Under the pieces are notes generated by a model, which did no database searches, was not told where the DNA came from, and saw only the letters and a program-made list of their open reading frames with translations. A DNA stretch of 55,864 nt from D2472 sp964444385 (lineage in GTDB: Bacteria > Pseudomonadota > Gammaproteobacteria > Magnimaribacterales > D2472): contig CAYUHD010000003.1 of NCBI GenBank assembly GCA_964444385.1, positions 1 to 55,864 of the forward strand, read 5' to 3'. Positions 27,086 to 35,691 of this stretch are shown here, one piece after another (the first letter of the stretch is position 1; each line of letters starts with the position of its first letter). Position numbers and translations under genes: made by a program.

Positions 27086-27094
27086 ATTATAACA
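27086..27094 (-). promoter_or_regulatory. Extended -10 promoter for gcvTHP
   Basis: On the minus strand TGTTATAAT is a perfect extended -10 element (TGnTATAAT), placing the transcription start near 27079, about 22 nt before the gcvT ATG. No good -35 hexamer lies 17 bp further up, as expected for this promoter class. Confidence 0.55.
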
Positions 27095-27148
27095 ATATTT
27101 TACTCATCAATATTTAGATTAACTTTGAACTTTCTTTGTGTTAACCTA

Positions 27149-27167
27149 AATGAGAATCATTCTCATT
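27149..27167. promoter_or_regulatory. Fur-type operator (perfect 19-bp palindrome)
   Basis: AATGAGAATCATTCTCATT is a perfect inverted repeat, two 9-bp arms about a central C. It keeps the hexamer pattern of the Fur consensus GATAATGATAATCATTATC. It ends 21 bp before the ATG of an FTR1 iron permease, and a TTGAAC (27125-27130) upstream could be a -35. Repression by iron-loaded Fur is inferred. The distance to the gcvT promoter is about 55 bp. Confidence 0.8.
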
Positions 27168-27188
27168 AAATTAAAAATAAGAAAAAAA

Positions 27189-28031
27189 ATGGCTGAATTT
27201 ATAATTGTCTTTAGGGAAGTATTAGAAGCTTCTTTGGTTGTGGGGATAATTTATTTACTTATAGAAAAAACTAATCAAGCCGCCCATTTTACGAAGCTAT
27301 GGTATGGTGTTTTTGCTTCAATCTTAGCAAGTATTTTGGTTGGGTTCTTGGTTATACAAGCTAAAAATGCGTTAGGGAATAACTCCACACAAGCATTATT
27401 TGAAGCAGTCTTTTTATATTTAACCGCATTTTTAATATGGTATGTAATTTTTTGGTTGTCCAAAAATGTTAGCGATAAAGAGGTATTAGAAGGCCAGGCT
27501 CTTAATGCCATGGAAATATCTTCATGGGGGATATTTTTTGTGGTATTTTTTGCAATTTTGCGTGAGGGTTTTGAGACAGCAATTTTCTTAATTTCTAGCT
27601 TTTCAATCACAGGGACTTTCTCATATATTGGATTTTTTGCCGGCGCAGTTCTGGCAATTTTAATTGGGTATTTAATTGTTAGCCAAGGTAGAAAAATTAA
27701 TTTACAAAGTATATTTAAATACACAACCCTTTTACTAGTTTTTCTTTCCGCTGGCATGATTGCCTATGGAACTCACGAAGCAGAAGAGTATTTAGTGAAA
27801 TCAGAGCAAATGGATAAATCTGAGATATATAGAGTTTGGGATATTTTAGAAACAACGAAATCTCCGGAGACCGGAAAAACACTTTACCATCCATTTCATG
27901 ATAAGGGTTCAATAGGATCATTTTTAAAAGGATTTTTCGGGTACAACAGCAACCCAAATACTCTAGAGGTTATCTTGTGGTTTTTCGCGATGTTGTTTGG
28001 TTTAAATATGTGGAGACGTTTTTATCTCTAG
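27189..28031 (+). CDS. FTR1-family iron permease
   Basis: The 280-residue membrane protein has about seven helices and both REXXE iron-binding motifs, REVLE (residues 9-13) and REGFE (125-129). These define the FTR1/EfeU family, which moves ferric iron across the inner membrane. The frame extends upstream to 27150, but that ATG lies within the Fur palindrome; ATG 27189 begins at the conserved MAEFIIVFREVLEASLV. No EfeO, EfeB or multicopper oxidase gene is adjacent, so it is stand-alone or has its partner elsewhere. The soluble stretch at about 196-255 contains two His-rich spots (THEAEE, HPFHDKG). Confidence 0.88.
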   Translation: MAEFIIVFREVLEASLVVGIIYLLIEKTNQAAHFTKLWYGVFASILASILVGFLVIQAKNALGNNSTQALFEAVFLYLTAFLIWYVIFWLSKNVSDKEVLEGQALNAMEISSWGIFFVVFFAILREGFETAIFLISSFSITGTFSYIGFFAGAVLAILIGYLIVSQGRKINLQSIFKYTTLLLVFLSAGMIAYGTHEAEEYLVKSEQMDKSEIYRVWDILETTKSPETGKTLYHPFHDKGSIGSFLKGFFGYNSNPNTLEVILWFFAMLFGLNMWRRFYL

Positions 28032-28922
28032 CTAGGAATCTAGTTGATCCATATTTTTAATTGCCTTTTCCATTTGCCTTTCTCGAGTGGCATGCTCGTT
28101 CACAGCTTTTAACATAGCATCAGCTTTTTTCTGAAGATCTTCAGTAGATCCGCCAAAATTTAAAAACTCTTTTTTAAGTTTGCCAAACTCTTTCATTATT
28201 TCACTTGCTCTTTCATTAAGGGCAAGTGTCCTAAAGCCCATGTGAACACTAATAAGGTAAGCCGCAAGAGAGTTGGGGCCCATGATTAACACTCTGTTGT
28301 CTCGAAATATTTCTTCTCTTAAGCTTTCTATTGAATCAATAAGCTGCATAAGAGATTCACTTGGTATGTACATGACTCCAAGCTCCACAGTTATCCCTGC
28401 TTGTATGTATTTTGTATTAATATCTTTTGCATCGCCGATGACATGCCGTTTAATATCATCCTTTGATTTTTTTACCAGTTGCTGGTCTCTTGCTTCGATG
28501 GCAAGCAGATAGTTATCAAACAGACCTGAAGGAAATTTTGCATCTATGGGCAACAACAAGCCCTCAGGCAACTTAATCGCAAACTCAACTCTCTTTCCTG
28601 AGCCCGGGATAACTTCAGCATTTGAAGAGAATTGATTGGGGTGAAAGATATCTTTAATGATTGCCTCAAGCGACCACTCACCAAACTTACCGGCTAAGGT
28701 GCCACCAGATAAATATCGATTGAGTTTATTTAACGGATCTTGAAAAGATTGGATGTCCTTTGTTAAATCAAACAAAGTTGCTTCCTGTCGCTCAACAGCC
28801 TTATCTAGATCTCTAAGAGACTCTTTTGAGTCTATGCTTTTAGAGCCATCTTTAATATTTAAATAGATTAAGAACCCCAAAAGAAGGATTATTGCTATTA
28901 AAAGAATCCATATATATGTCAC
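28032..28922 (-). CDS. rmuC: RmuC-family protein
   Basis: This 296-residue protein has an N-terminal membrane anchor (about 3-21), a short coiled coil (about 30-65) and the RmuC nuclease-like domain with GKFGEWSLEAIIKDIF, LLPIDAKFPSG and VMYIPSESL. RmuC limits recombination at inverted repeats in E. coli. It is much shorter than E. coli RmuC (475) mainly because the coiled coil is short. It starts at GTG and is divergent from the aminotransferase gene. Confidence 0.88.
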   Translation of the reverse strand: MTYIWILLIAIILLLGFLIYLNIKDGSKSIDSKESLRDLDKAVERQEATLFDLTKDIQSFQDPLNKLNRYLSGGTLAGKFGEWSLEAIIKDIFHPNQFSSNAEVIPGSGKRVEFAIKLPEGLLLPIDAKFPSGLFDNYLLAIEARDQQLVKKSKDDIKRHVIGDAKDINTKYIQAGITVELGVMYIPSESLMQLIDSIESLREEIFRDNRVLIMGPNSLAAYLISVHMGFRTLALNERASEIMKEFGKLKKEFLNFGGSTEDLQKKADAMLKAVNEHATRERQMEKAIKNMDQLDS

Positions 28923-28971
28923 TTATAAATTTATCCTATAAAATATATTTACTAATATACCCAATGATACT

Positions 28972-30174
28972 ATGGATGAATCTCTAGAATCTAAATTCGT
29001 CACTTTAAAAGCTAAAAGCCTAAAGATTGATTTAACACGAGGCAAACCTGGCTCAGATCAGTTAGATCTTTCAAATGAACTTTTGAGCTCGAATGTGCCA
29101 GTCGAGAGCTCAAGTGGGGTGGATGTTCGAAATTATGGTGATCCGTTGGGCATACCTGAGGCTAGAGAGCTTGGATCAGAGCTGCTTTCGGCGCCTCTAG
29201 AAAACACTTTGGTTGGAGAGCAATCTAGTTTACTTCTTATTTACCAGCTTATTCTTGCAAATTATCTTTTTGGCTTAGAAACGCCCTGGAAGACCCAATC
29301 AAATTTAAAGTTTATTTGTCCCGTTCCGGGTTTTGATAGACATTTCAGGCTATTAGATGATTTTGGTATAGAAATGTTGTCCGTTCCTTTAACTGGATCT
29401 GGGGTAGATATTAATAAATTTAAAGAGCTGCTAGCAGAACATAAAAATATAAAAGGGATCTTATGTGTTCCACGTCATTCAAATCCGACCGGAGACATCT
29501 ATACAGATGAAAATATTTCTCAGCTATTAGAAGCAGGAAAGACCTATTCACATGAATTTCTATTTATATTTGATCATGCTTATTTATTGCATGATTTCTT
29601 ACCTTCAATTGATCAAACATCTTCATGGGATCTAGCCAAGAAAAATGATGCTTTGGATCAAACAGCAATATTTTGCTCTTTCTCAAAGGTAACCTTTGGA
29701 GGGGGCGGATTATCTTTTGCTGCCGCTGGAACTAAGCTTTTCAATCTATTGGTTAGACAAAGAGCTTCTATGATCGTTTGTTCAGATAAAGTAAATCAGT
29801 TACGTCATCTTGGATTTCTTAAAAACAAGGATGATGTCTTGAGTCATATGAGCAAGCATGCAGATCTAGTAAGACCAAAATTTGAAGTAGCTTTTCATGC
29901 TTTAGACGCGCTGAACCCTGAGATAGGTGACTACAAGAAGCCAACTGGTGGATATTTTATTTCTTACAATACTAATAAGCCTATTGCTAAAAGAGTGATA
30001 GCACTTTGTGAAGAAGCTGGGGTTTTAATAACGCCTGCTGGGTCTACTTACCCACACTTTAATGATCCACAAGACTCTAATATTAGATTAGCGCCAACTT
30101 TTTTGGGTTTAGATGATTTAGAAGAAGCCATGGAAGTCTTTACTACAGCTTTACAAATAGCTTTTGAGGAGTAG
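28972..30174 (+). CDS. PLP-dependent aspartate aminotransferase-like protein (PF12897 type)
   Basis: The 400-residue fold-type I enzyme opens with LKIDLTRGKPGSDQLDLSN, the signature of the MocR/AspT-like aspartate aminotransferase subgroup that differs from classical AspC. Further landmarks are RNYGDPLGIPEAREL, VPRHSNPTGDIY, FDHAYLLHDF and the PLP lysine in SFSKVTFGGGG (K239). Substrate preference for aspartate/2-oxoglutarate is known for characterised members and only inferred here. It ends convergently 1 bp before hspQ. Confidence 0.85.
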   Translation: MDESLESKFVTLKAKSLKIDLTRGKPGSDQLDLSNELLSSNVPVESSSGVDVRNYGDPLGIPEARELGSELLSAPLENTLVGEQSSLLLIYQLILANYLFGLETPWKTQSNLKFICPVPGFDRHFRLLDDFGIEMLSVPLTGSGVDINKFKELLAEHKNIKGILCVPRHSNPTGDIYTDENISQLLEAGKTYSHEFLFIFDHAYLLHDFLPSIDQTSSWDLAKKNDALDQTAIFCSFSKVTFGGGGLSFAAAGTKLFNLLVRQRASMIVCSDKVNQLRHLGFLKNKDDVLSHMSKHADLVRPKFEVAFHALDALNPEIGDYKKPTGGYFISYNTNKPIAKRVIALCEEAGVLITPAGSTYPHFNDPQDSNIRLAPTFLGLDDLEEAMEVFTTALQIAFEE

Positions 30175-30175
30175 C

Positions 30176-30520
30176 TTAGTTTACAGCCCTTGATAGTGGT
30201 ATAAATTTACCGTCCTCAAAGTGAGAAAATAGATTTTTAATTTCTGGATGTTTGGGCAATTCTTCAGACAAATCATTTAAAAGGTTTTGTTCCGATACGT
30301 AGGCAACATAAAAGATATGTCCATTTTCGGCAAAGAGATGATAAAAGGGTTGATCTTTTCTGGGGCGGATCGAGGTCGGGATGGATTCATACCATTCTTC
30401 GGTATTATTAAATTCTGGATCAACATCAAAGATGACCCCACGAAAATTAAGGAAGCGATGTTTCACAATTGCCCCGATAGCAAATTTTGTTTCAACTAGC
30501 TCTTGTTTTATATTATCCAT
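30176..30520 (-). CDS. hspQ: Heat-shock protein HspQ
   Basis: This 114-residue YccV-domain protein carries the signature KFAIGAIVKHRFLNFRGVIF followed by DVDPEF, then RPRKDQPFYHL and YVAYVSEQNLL. HspQ is an adaptor/enhancer of Lon in enterobacteria and was first described as a hemimethylated-DNA binder. The divergent gene ybjQ starts 38 bp away. I looked for a sigma-32 promoter in the spacer and did not see a convincing one. Confidence 0.93.
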   Translation of the reverse strand: MDNIKQELVETKFAIGAIVKHRFLNFRGVIFDVDPEFNNTEEWYESIPTSIRPRKDQPFYHLFAENGHIFYVAYVSEQNLLNDLSEELPKHPEIKNLFSHFEDGKFIPLSRAVN

Positions 30521-30558
30521 ATAATTTATTTAATCATATCAAATTTTTGGACCAAACC

Positions 30559-30876
30559 ATGTTAGTAACCAGCACCCCATCTATAGAAGGAGAAAAAATT
30601 AACTCTTATTTGGGGATTGTTATGGGCAGTACAGTAAGGGCGCGACACCTTGGCACAGATATATTGGCAACTCTAAAAAATATAGTTGGAGGCGAGCTAA
30701 AAAGCTATTCAATTCTCTTAACAGCAGCAAGAAAAGAAGCTATGGAGAGGATGATAGCCCATGCTGAAGAGTTGGGCGCAGATGCTGTAGTCAATTTTAG
30801 ATATGAAACCTCAACCATTGCAGCTGCTGCTTCAGAGGTGATTGCATACGGGACGGCCGTAAAATTTGAAAATTGA
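30559..30876 (+). CDS. YbjQ/DUF74 family protein (heavy-metal-binding domain-like)
   Basis: The 105-residue protein matches the YbjQ family: MLVTSTPSIEGEKINSYLGI at the start, then GSTVRARHLGTDI and a C-terminal ADAVVNFRYETS with a final AYGTAVK. It forms a pentameric beta-barrel in known structures; the function is unknown. Upstream in-frame sequence to 30487 overlaps hspQ and is not conserved, so ATG 30559 is used. The stop overlaps the sulfotransferase-like start. Confidence 0.9.
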   Translation: MLVTSTPSIEGEKINSYLGIVMGSTVRARHLGTDILATLKNIVGGELKSYSILLTAARKEAMERMIAHAEELGADAVVNFRYETSTIAAAASEVIAYGTAVKFEN

Positions 30877-31495
30877 TTCAATAAAAGTTTTTGGTGAGCG
30901 GCATAGCGGGACCAATGCTGTTGGTTTTTTTGCAGGTAAAAATTTTAACTTAAATTTCAAGCATTATGATTTCTTGGGTTGGAAGCATCGACTTGCTCCT
31001 AAGAAAGAAGAATGGTCAAAATTTGATGTGCAGAGCTGTTTATTTATTTTTTGTATTCGCAATCCCTATTCATGGATTAAAGCTATGTATAGAGAACCTT
31101 ATTATGACCATTACCCAAAAATAAAAGATTTACCTTTAGATGAATTTATTCAATTCTCAATTGAAGACTATGAGAATTGTATTGCTATGTGGAATCAAAA
31201 GAATGATTCTTATATAAGAATGTCAAAGGAGGTTCCCAATTCAATTATTATAAATGTTGAAGATTTTCATAGTAATCAAAGCAAATTTCATGCAAGCTTA
31301 GGTAGCCTGTTGAATAAAAAAGATTTGCCACTAATTGAAATGAATGATTATGTAAATGGAAGAGGGTGGCATAAACAAAAAGATATTACATCTTCTTTGC
31401 AGGTACCCAGGTTGGATAGAGAACTTATAGAGAGTATTAACTCTTCTTTATCTGAAGAAACCATGAAAAAATGTAAATATAAACTACTTAAATAA
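30866..31495 (+). CDS. P-loop sulfotransferase-like protein
   Basis: The 209-residue protein has two features of PAPS-dependent sulfotransferases: an N-terminal phosphate loop IKVFGERHSGTNAV (GERHSGTN, residues 10-17) and a later FCIRNPYSWIKAMYR block (about 62-76) matching the 3'-phosphate-binding RxP..W motif. The family resemblance is by motif only; the acceptor is unknown. It starts at TTG 30866, overlapping the ybjQ stop. A two-helix membrane protein follows 12 bp later, suggesting an operon. Confidence 0.6.
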   Translation: MKIDSIKVFGERHSGTNAVGFFAGKNFNLNFKHYDFLGWKHRLAPKKEEWSKFDVQSCLFIFCIRNPYSWIKAMYREPYYDHYPKIKDLPLDEFIQFSIEDYENCIAMWNQKNDSYIRMSKEVPNSIIINVEDFHSNQSKFHASLGSLLNKKDLPLIEMNDYVNGRGWHKQKDITSSLQVPRLDRELIESINSSLSEETMKKCKYKLLK

Positions 31496-31507
31496 ACTGA
31501 GATACAA

Positions 31508-31732
31508 ATGAATAAAACTGAAAAAACAGCCTTTAGAGAAAGCGTCATTGTAGTAATGATGGGCATGGTTATTAACTTCCCCCTACAAACATTCTTGCTT
31601 TGGCTCACCATAGATAATTGGAGCTGGACCAATACTTTATCGATTTCTATTTTTATTCAAATCATCATTACCCTAGTAGCATTGGTTAGGGTTTTTTCAA
31701 TTCGGATGAGATTTACGAGGGGTAAATTCTAA
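31508..31732 (+). CDS. Small two-helix membrane protein, unknown function
   Basis: The 74-residue protein has two hydrophobic helices (about 12-33 and 42-63) and a basic end SIRMRFTRGKF. The pattern of an early FRES, a central aromatic turn (DNWSW) and a basic VRVFSIRMRF tail resembles short two-helix families such as those labelled DUF7220, but I cannot confirm membership. It lies directly after the sulfotransferase-like gene and ends convergently on the MFS gene with a 4-bp overlap. Confidence 0.6.
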   Translation: MNKTEKTAFRESVIVVMMGMVINFPLQTFLLWLTIDNWSWTNTLSISIFIQIIITLVALVRVFSIRMRFTRGKF

Positions 31733-33153
31733 GAATTTTTTAGCAAAAGTTTTTCTTTTATTTTTGCATGTGACTCTTTAGTAATTTTATATCTTGCATA
31801 AAAGAAAACAGCAATTAATCCCCAGATCATTGCAAATGGCCCATCAATTAGCCCTAAATTAAAAAGAATCTCTTCTGGTATCTTGCCAGGTACTGCGTTC
31901 CCAGGAAAAGCAATGAAATCAAGCGCAACCCCGGCTATTACATGGCCTATTCCATTTGATGTTTTGCTAAAAAAAGCTCGAGCTGCATAAAAAACCCCTT
32001 CTTGCCTGATGCCGGTGTTGAGCTCATGCTCATCTGCAATATCTGCTAAGGCAGACATGACACTAATGTGCAATATAGAACCACTTGCTGATGCAATAGA
32101 CCCTAAAAAAATAATCATGAAAACTATTTCCCAAGAGCCTCGCTCAGGAGCAAATCCTAGCAACGCAATATTAGCAGACGCAGACCAGAAAATAGTGAGC
32201 CCAATAACTGAGGCCACAATCACAATTGGTTTATCAAATCTTTGATGGAGTTTTGCTGTGGCTATAAATCCAAAGGCATAGCCAATAATATTATTAATAA
32301 TAAGCCATCCAATTTGCAGAGGAGACAATTCCCAAAAAAAAGTACCCATATAAATAGCTAGAGTTTCATGTGTGCCAATGAGCATAGAAAGAAAGAACAA
32401 TCCAGCCAGCAAACGAGCATAGTTTCTATTACTAATGGCCCCAATAATATCCTTAAATAAATCTATAATTTTGACCCGTGATTCATTTCTAGAGGGTTGT
32501 TTTAAATAAGGAATCCGGTCTTTGGTGAAGTAGGCCGAGGAGAGGATACACAATGAAATTAAAACCATACTAAAGATTGCTATAGGCGTATATGATTCCT
32601 GATAGAGCTGCCCAATTTTTTCTCCCGCAAAAAACGGAAAGATTAAAAACCAAACAAATATATGCATGATAATTACACCCATATATCCAAAGAGGTTGTT
32701 GTAGCTCATAACTCTGCTGCGTTCAAAATAATCATCAGATAGTTCAGCTCCCAAAGCTAGATGGGGTACTGCAAACAAAGTAATGCTCAGTCTTAGTAAG
32801 ATAGTAGAAAAAGTGAGCCAGCCAAAGAGACCATATTCAGAAAGACCAATGGGCGGAAAAAACATTAAGTAAATTGCTATGACTGTTGGAAAAGGAGCAA
32901 CAAACATGAACGGATGTCTGCGCCCAAGCTTAGAGACAAATCGATCTGAAATGGAACCTATTACAGGATCAGAAATTGCATCAAAAATGATGGCAATTAA
33001 TACTGCTAGACCTGTTAGTGATCCTGAAAGGCCCAGGACTTGATTGTAAAAAAAGAAGGTGAGAGCAGCAAAGATCCAGTTGGTTGCACCTTCGCCTGTG
33101 GCGCCTATCCCAAAAGCTAATTTTGTTTTGAGTGTTAGTTTTTTTGAGTTCAA
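31729..33153 (-). CDS. MFS transporter, glycoside-pentoside-hexuronide:cation symporter type
   Basis: This 474-residue protein has about twelve membrane helices. The loop signature DAISDPVIGSISDR between helices 2 and 3 and GRRHPFMF are those of the GPH (MFS_2) symporters for sugars and uronides. The start is TTG 33153 with AAGGA 5 nt upstream. No glycosidase gene adjoins, so the substrate is open; such transporters are abundant in marine gammaproteobacteria. Confidence 0.85.
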   Translation of the reverse strand: MNSKKLTLKTKLAFGIGATGEGATNWIFAALTFFFYNQVLGLSGSLTGLAVLIAIIFDAISDPVIGSISDRFVSKLGRRHPFMFVAPFPTVIAIYLMFFPPIGLSEYGLFGWLTFSTILLRLSITLFAVPHLALGAELSDDYFERSRVMSYNNLFGYMGVIIMHIFVWFLIFPFFAGEKIGQLYQESYTPIAIFSMVLISLCILSSAYFTKDRIPYLKQPSRNESRVKIIDLFKDIIGAISNRNYARLLAGLFFLSMLIGTHETLAIYMGTFFWELSPLQIGWLIINNIIGYAFGFIATAKLHQRFDKPIVIVASVIGLTIFWSASANIALLGFAPERGSWEIVFMIIFLGSIASASGSILHISVMSALADIADEHELNTGIRQEGVFYAARAFFSKTSNGIGHVIAGVALDFIAFPGNAVPGKIPEEILFNLGLIDGPFAMIWGLIAVFFYARYKITKESHAKIKEKLLLKNS

Positions 33154-33208
33154 GCTGATCCTTTTAATTTATTCTAGCCTTGAAAGCCTGGTTAGGTAAA
33201 ATAACTTG

Positions 33209-33997
33209 ATGCAATTAAAAATGTACCAAGTAGATGCTTTTACAACTAAATTATTTTCAGGGAATCCTGCCGCAGTTGTAGTCTTAGAATCTCCGCTTGC
33301 AGATAGTATTATGCAATCAATTGCATCGGAAAATAATCTTTCTGAAACAGCTTTCATAAGCATTAATGAAAGCCCGATACTCATTAGATGGTTTACCCCA
33401 TCCATTGAAGTTAATCTTTGTGGGCATGCTACCTTAGCAAGTGCACGAATCCTTTTTGAGCATTATCCTGATCTCGTTGGTAATGAAATTAATTTTGATT
33501 CAAAAAGCGGAAGCTTAAAGGTAACAAAAAACGAAGAAACCCTTAGCCTTAATTTTCCAGTAGATCGGCCCACTCTTTTAGAGCCTGATCCATTTTTTTT
33601 AGAAATATTAGGCAATGAACCAATAGAATTACTCAGAGGCAAAGATGACTATTTAGCAATTTTTAAGAATCAGAACCAAATTGAAAAGATGCAACCAAAT
33701 TTTCAACTTCTCTCAGAAATAAATTCACGAGGAATAGTAATATCTGCTCCAGGCGATAATGTAGACTTTGTTTCAAGGTGTTTTTACCCAGAAGTGGGCA
33801 TTGAAGAGGACCCGGTTACTGGATCAGCTCATACTATGCTAACTCCTTATTGGGCTAACCAATTAAAAAAGGAGGATCTTGAAGCGCATCAGCTCTCTAA
33901 AAGAGGCGGGAAACTTAATTGTAGATTAGCTAATGATCGAGTATTTATTTCAGGTAGCAGCGCTATTTATTTTGATGGAATCATTTCTATTGTTTAA
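33209..33997 (+). CDS. PhzF family isomerase/epimerase-like protein
   Basis: The 263-residue product carries MYQVDAFTTKLFSGNPAAVV, the catalytic-glutamate block NNLSETAFI (E46) and the second-half signature EEDPVTGSAH of the PhzF/diaminopimelate-epimerase-like fold. PhzF itself isomerises dihydro-3-hydroxyanthranilate in phenazine synthesis, but there are no other phenazine genes here, so this is one of the many PhzF-like proteins of unknown substrate. A TTG at 33206 directly precedes the ATG I use. Confidence 0.88.
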   Translation: MQLKMYQVDAFTTKLFSGNPAAVVVLESPLADSIMQSIASENNLSETAFISINESPILIRWFTPSIEVNLCGHATLASARILFEHYPDLVGNEINFDSKSGSLKVTKNEETLSLNFPVDRPTLLEPDPFFLEILGNEPIELLRGKDDYLAIFKNQNQIEKMQPNFQLLSEINSRGIVISAPGDNVDFVSRCFYPEVGIEEDPVTGSAHTMLTPYWANQLKKEDLEAHQLSKRGGKLNCRLANDRVFISGSSAIYFDGIISIV

Positions 33998-34028
33998 ACT
34001 TTAACTTTATTAATTTTGGAGAAAATTT

Positions 34029-34400
34029 ATGGCTACTTATATTGTTTATGCGTTGTTGCTTGCTATTGTTCAAATTTGGATTGTGCCCGCAGCCTTTAAT
34101 AAGAAAAATTTTTCTTGGCTGACCTCAAATAGAGATGAGCCAATGCCTCATGAGCTTTCAGTTATGGGGGGAAGGGCTGCTAGGGCAAGTAAAAATTTGC
34201 AAGAAAGTCTTCCAGCTTTTTTAGCGTTAGCTTTGTTGTCTATACATTTATCTGTTGATGTAACAGGATTGGCTTGTTGGTGGTTAGTCCTAAGAGTTGG
34301 CCATCTTATTGCATATATTGCAGGCGTAGCTTTAGTTAGAACATTGTTATGGGCTGGCTCTATTGTTTCATTAGTTATGATGGCTTTAGCATTGGTATAA
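34029..34400 (+). CDS. MAPEG family membrane protein
   Basis: The 123-residue protein has four hydrophobic segments and the MAPEG signature GRAARASKNLQESLPAF (about 47-63), which carries the glutathione-binding positions of microsomal glutathione transferases. The activity is not shown. A TTGGAG ribosome site precedes the ATG. A strong hairpin follows the stop codon. Confidence 0.87.
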   Translation: MATYIVYALLLAIVQIWIVPAAFNKKNFSWLTSNRDEPMPHELSVMGGRAARASKNLQESLPAFLALALLSIHLSVDVTGLACWWLVLRVGHLIAYIAGVALVRTLLWAGSIVSLVMMALALV

Positions 34401-34422
34401 CTTAAAACAATCTATTTTTTAA

Positions 34423-34449
34423 AACAAAGGGGGCAAAGCCCCCTTTGTT
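34423..34449. terminator. Bidirectional intrinsic terminator
   Basis: AACAAAGGGGGC and GCCCCCTTTGTT form a perfect 12-bp stem with a 3-nt AAA loop, far more GC-rich than its surroundings. It lies between the convergent MAPEG (+) and MDR (-) genes. A T-tract follows on the minus side (TTTT then A/T); the plus side is only moderately T-rich. Confidence 0.85.
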
Positions 34450-34483
34450 AGTTAGAATAAAAACATTATTCTAAAATTTCTTA

Positions 34484-35596
34484 TTAACTATTTGGGTTAA
34501 TTAAAAATTTTTCTCCTGTAGCCTGTTTTGCATAAACCATTAAAGCCTCTAGAGTTAAAGCTCCTTCCAATGAAACTTCTTGGGTGTAATTACTAGCAAA
34601 AGTGGTTTTAATTTCATTGGCTACACGTGACTGAAGTTCACCAACTTTTTCAAAACCAACTTTTCCAAGAAAAGAAGTTAAGAGAAATCCACCGATACCC
34701 CAGTACATTCCAAAGGTTCTGTTATTGGGTAGAGTGATACCCGATTGATTGAGAGCTCCATATATATAAATCTGTTTGTGCTCGGTTGATCCATAGGGGC
34801 TATATTCTGTAGCATTTTGTCTGGCTGCAACTTCCATACATGCAAGGATTTTTCCAGCCAATTCACCGCCGCCAGTTGCATCAAATGCAAGAGTGGCCTT
34901 TGTTTCAAGAATCGCTGAAGTTAGCTGTTCCTTAAAATCATCATCTGAAGTATTGCAGACAAATTTAGCGCCAATAGATTTTAATAAATCAACGTGTTCT
35001 TGCTTGCGAACTACATTAATAAGCTCAACGCCATCATCTAAACATATTTTGACAAGCATTTGACCTAAGTTTGATGCTGCAGCTGTATGAACAAGCGCCG
35101 AGTGTCCCTCCGCTTTCATTGTTTCAACCATTGCAAGAGCCGTTAGCGGATTTACGAAACTTGATGCGCAATCTCTGGGCTCAGTCCCCTCATTCATAAC
35201 CATACAACTTGCCGCAGGTAGACTCCTGTATTGAGAATACATGCCGCCACCAACAACGCTTACAACTTTACCCATTAATTCCTGAGCATTTGTACCAGCC
35301 TCAATAACAACTCCTGAACCCTCATTTCCAACTGGCATGGGGATATTAAGTCTTGGTTTCATTGCTCCCATAATAGCTTTAGGAACATCCATAGTAATTT
35401 TTGAGTCTTCAACTTGAAGCGTATTTATGTCACCAGGCCCAAGTAAAAGCCCTAAGTCTGATGGATTAATGGGCGTTGCCTCAATTTGAATTAATACTTC
35501 ATCATCTCCTGGAACTGGGCGCTCAGATTCAGTGATGGCTATTTCAAGTTTTCCTTGATCTGTAACGGTAGAAGTAATTTGTTTATTTATACTCAT
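34484..35596 (-). CDS. Zinc-less MDR-family alcohol dehydrogenase/quinone reductase-like protein
   Basis: The 370-residue protein has the medium-chain dehydrogenase layout: a GroES-like N-terminal domain (about 25-140, EVLIQIEATPINPSDLGLLL, PVGNEGSGVVIEAG) and a Rossmann domain (about 160-300, VHTAAASNLGQMLVKIC, LAFDATGGGELAGKIL). Cysteine and histidine ligands of the zinc forms are not at their usual sites. The substrate is unknown. AAGGAG precedes the ATG. Confidence 0.82.
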   Translation of the reverse strand: MSINKQITSTVTDQGKLEIAITESERPVPGDDEVLIQIEATPINPSDLGLLLGPGDINTLQVEDSKITMDVPKAIMGAMKPRLNIPMPVGNEGSGVVIEAGTNAQELMGKVVSVVGGGMYSQYRSLPAASCMVMNEGTEPRDCASSFVNPLTALAMVETMKAEGHSALVHTAAASNLGQMLVKICLDDGVELINVVRKQEHVDLLKSIGAKFVCNTSDDDFKEQLTSAILETKATLAFDATGGGELAGKILACMEVAARQNATEYSPYGSTEHKQIYIYGALNQSGITLPNNRTFGMYWGIGGFLLTSFLGKVGFEKVGELQSRVANEIKTTFASNYTQEVSLEGALTLEALMVYAKQATGEKFLINPNS

Positions 35597-35691
35597 TTTA
35601 TCTCCTTAAAGTAATAGATAGTAATATATACAAAGAACTATACATCTTAGAGCATGCTTTAAGTCAAGCAATAGTATTAAAAAAATTTATT

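Noticed and set aside
27150..27188. Earlier ATG start for the FTR1 permease at 27150
   Set aside because: It would put the start inside the Fur palindrome and add a basic, unconserved 13-residue leader. The family start is at 27189.
30521..30558. Sigma-32 heat-shock promoter for hspQ
   Set aside because: No CTTGAA-like -35 paired with a CCCAT-like -10 could be found upstream on the minus strand.
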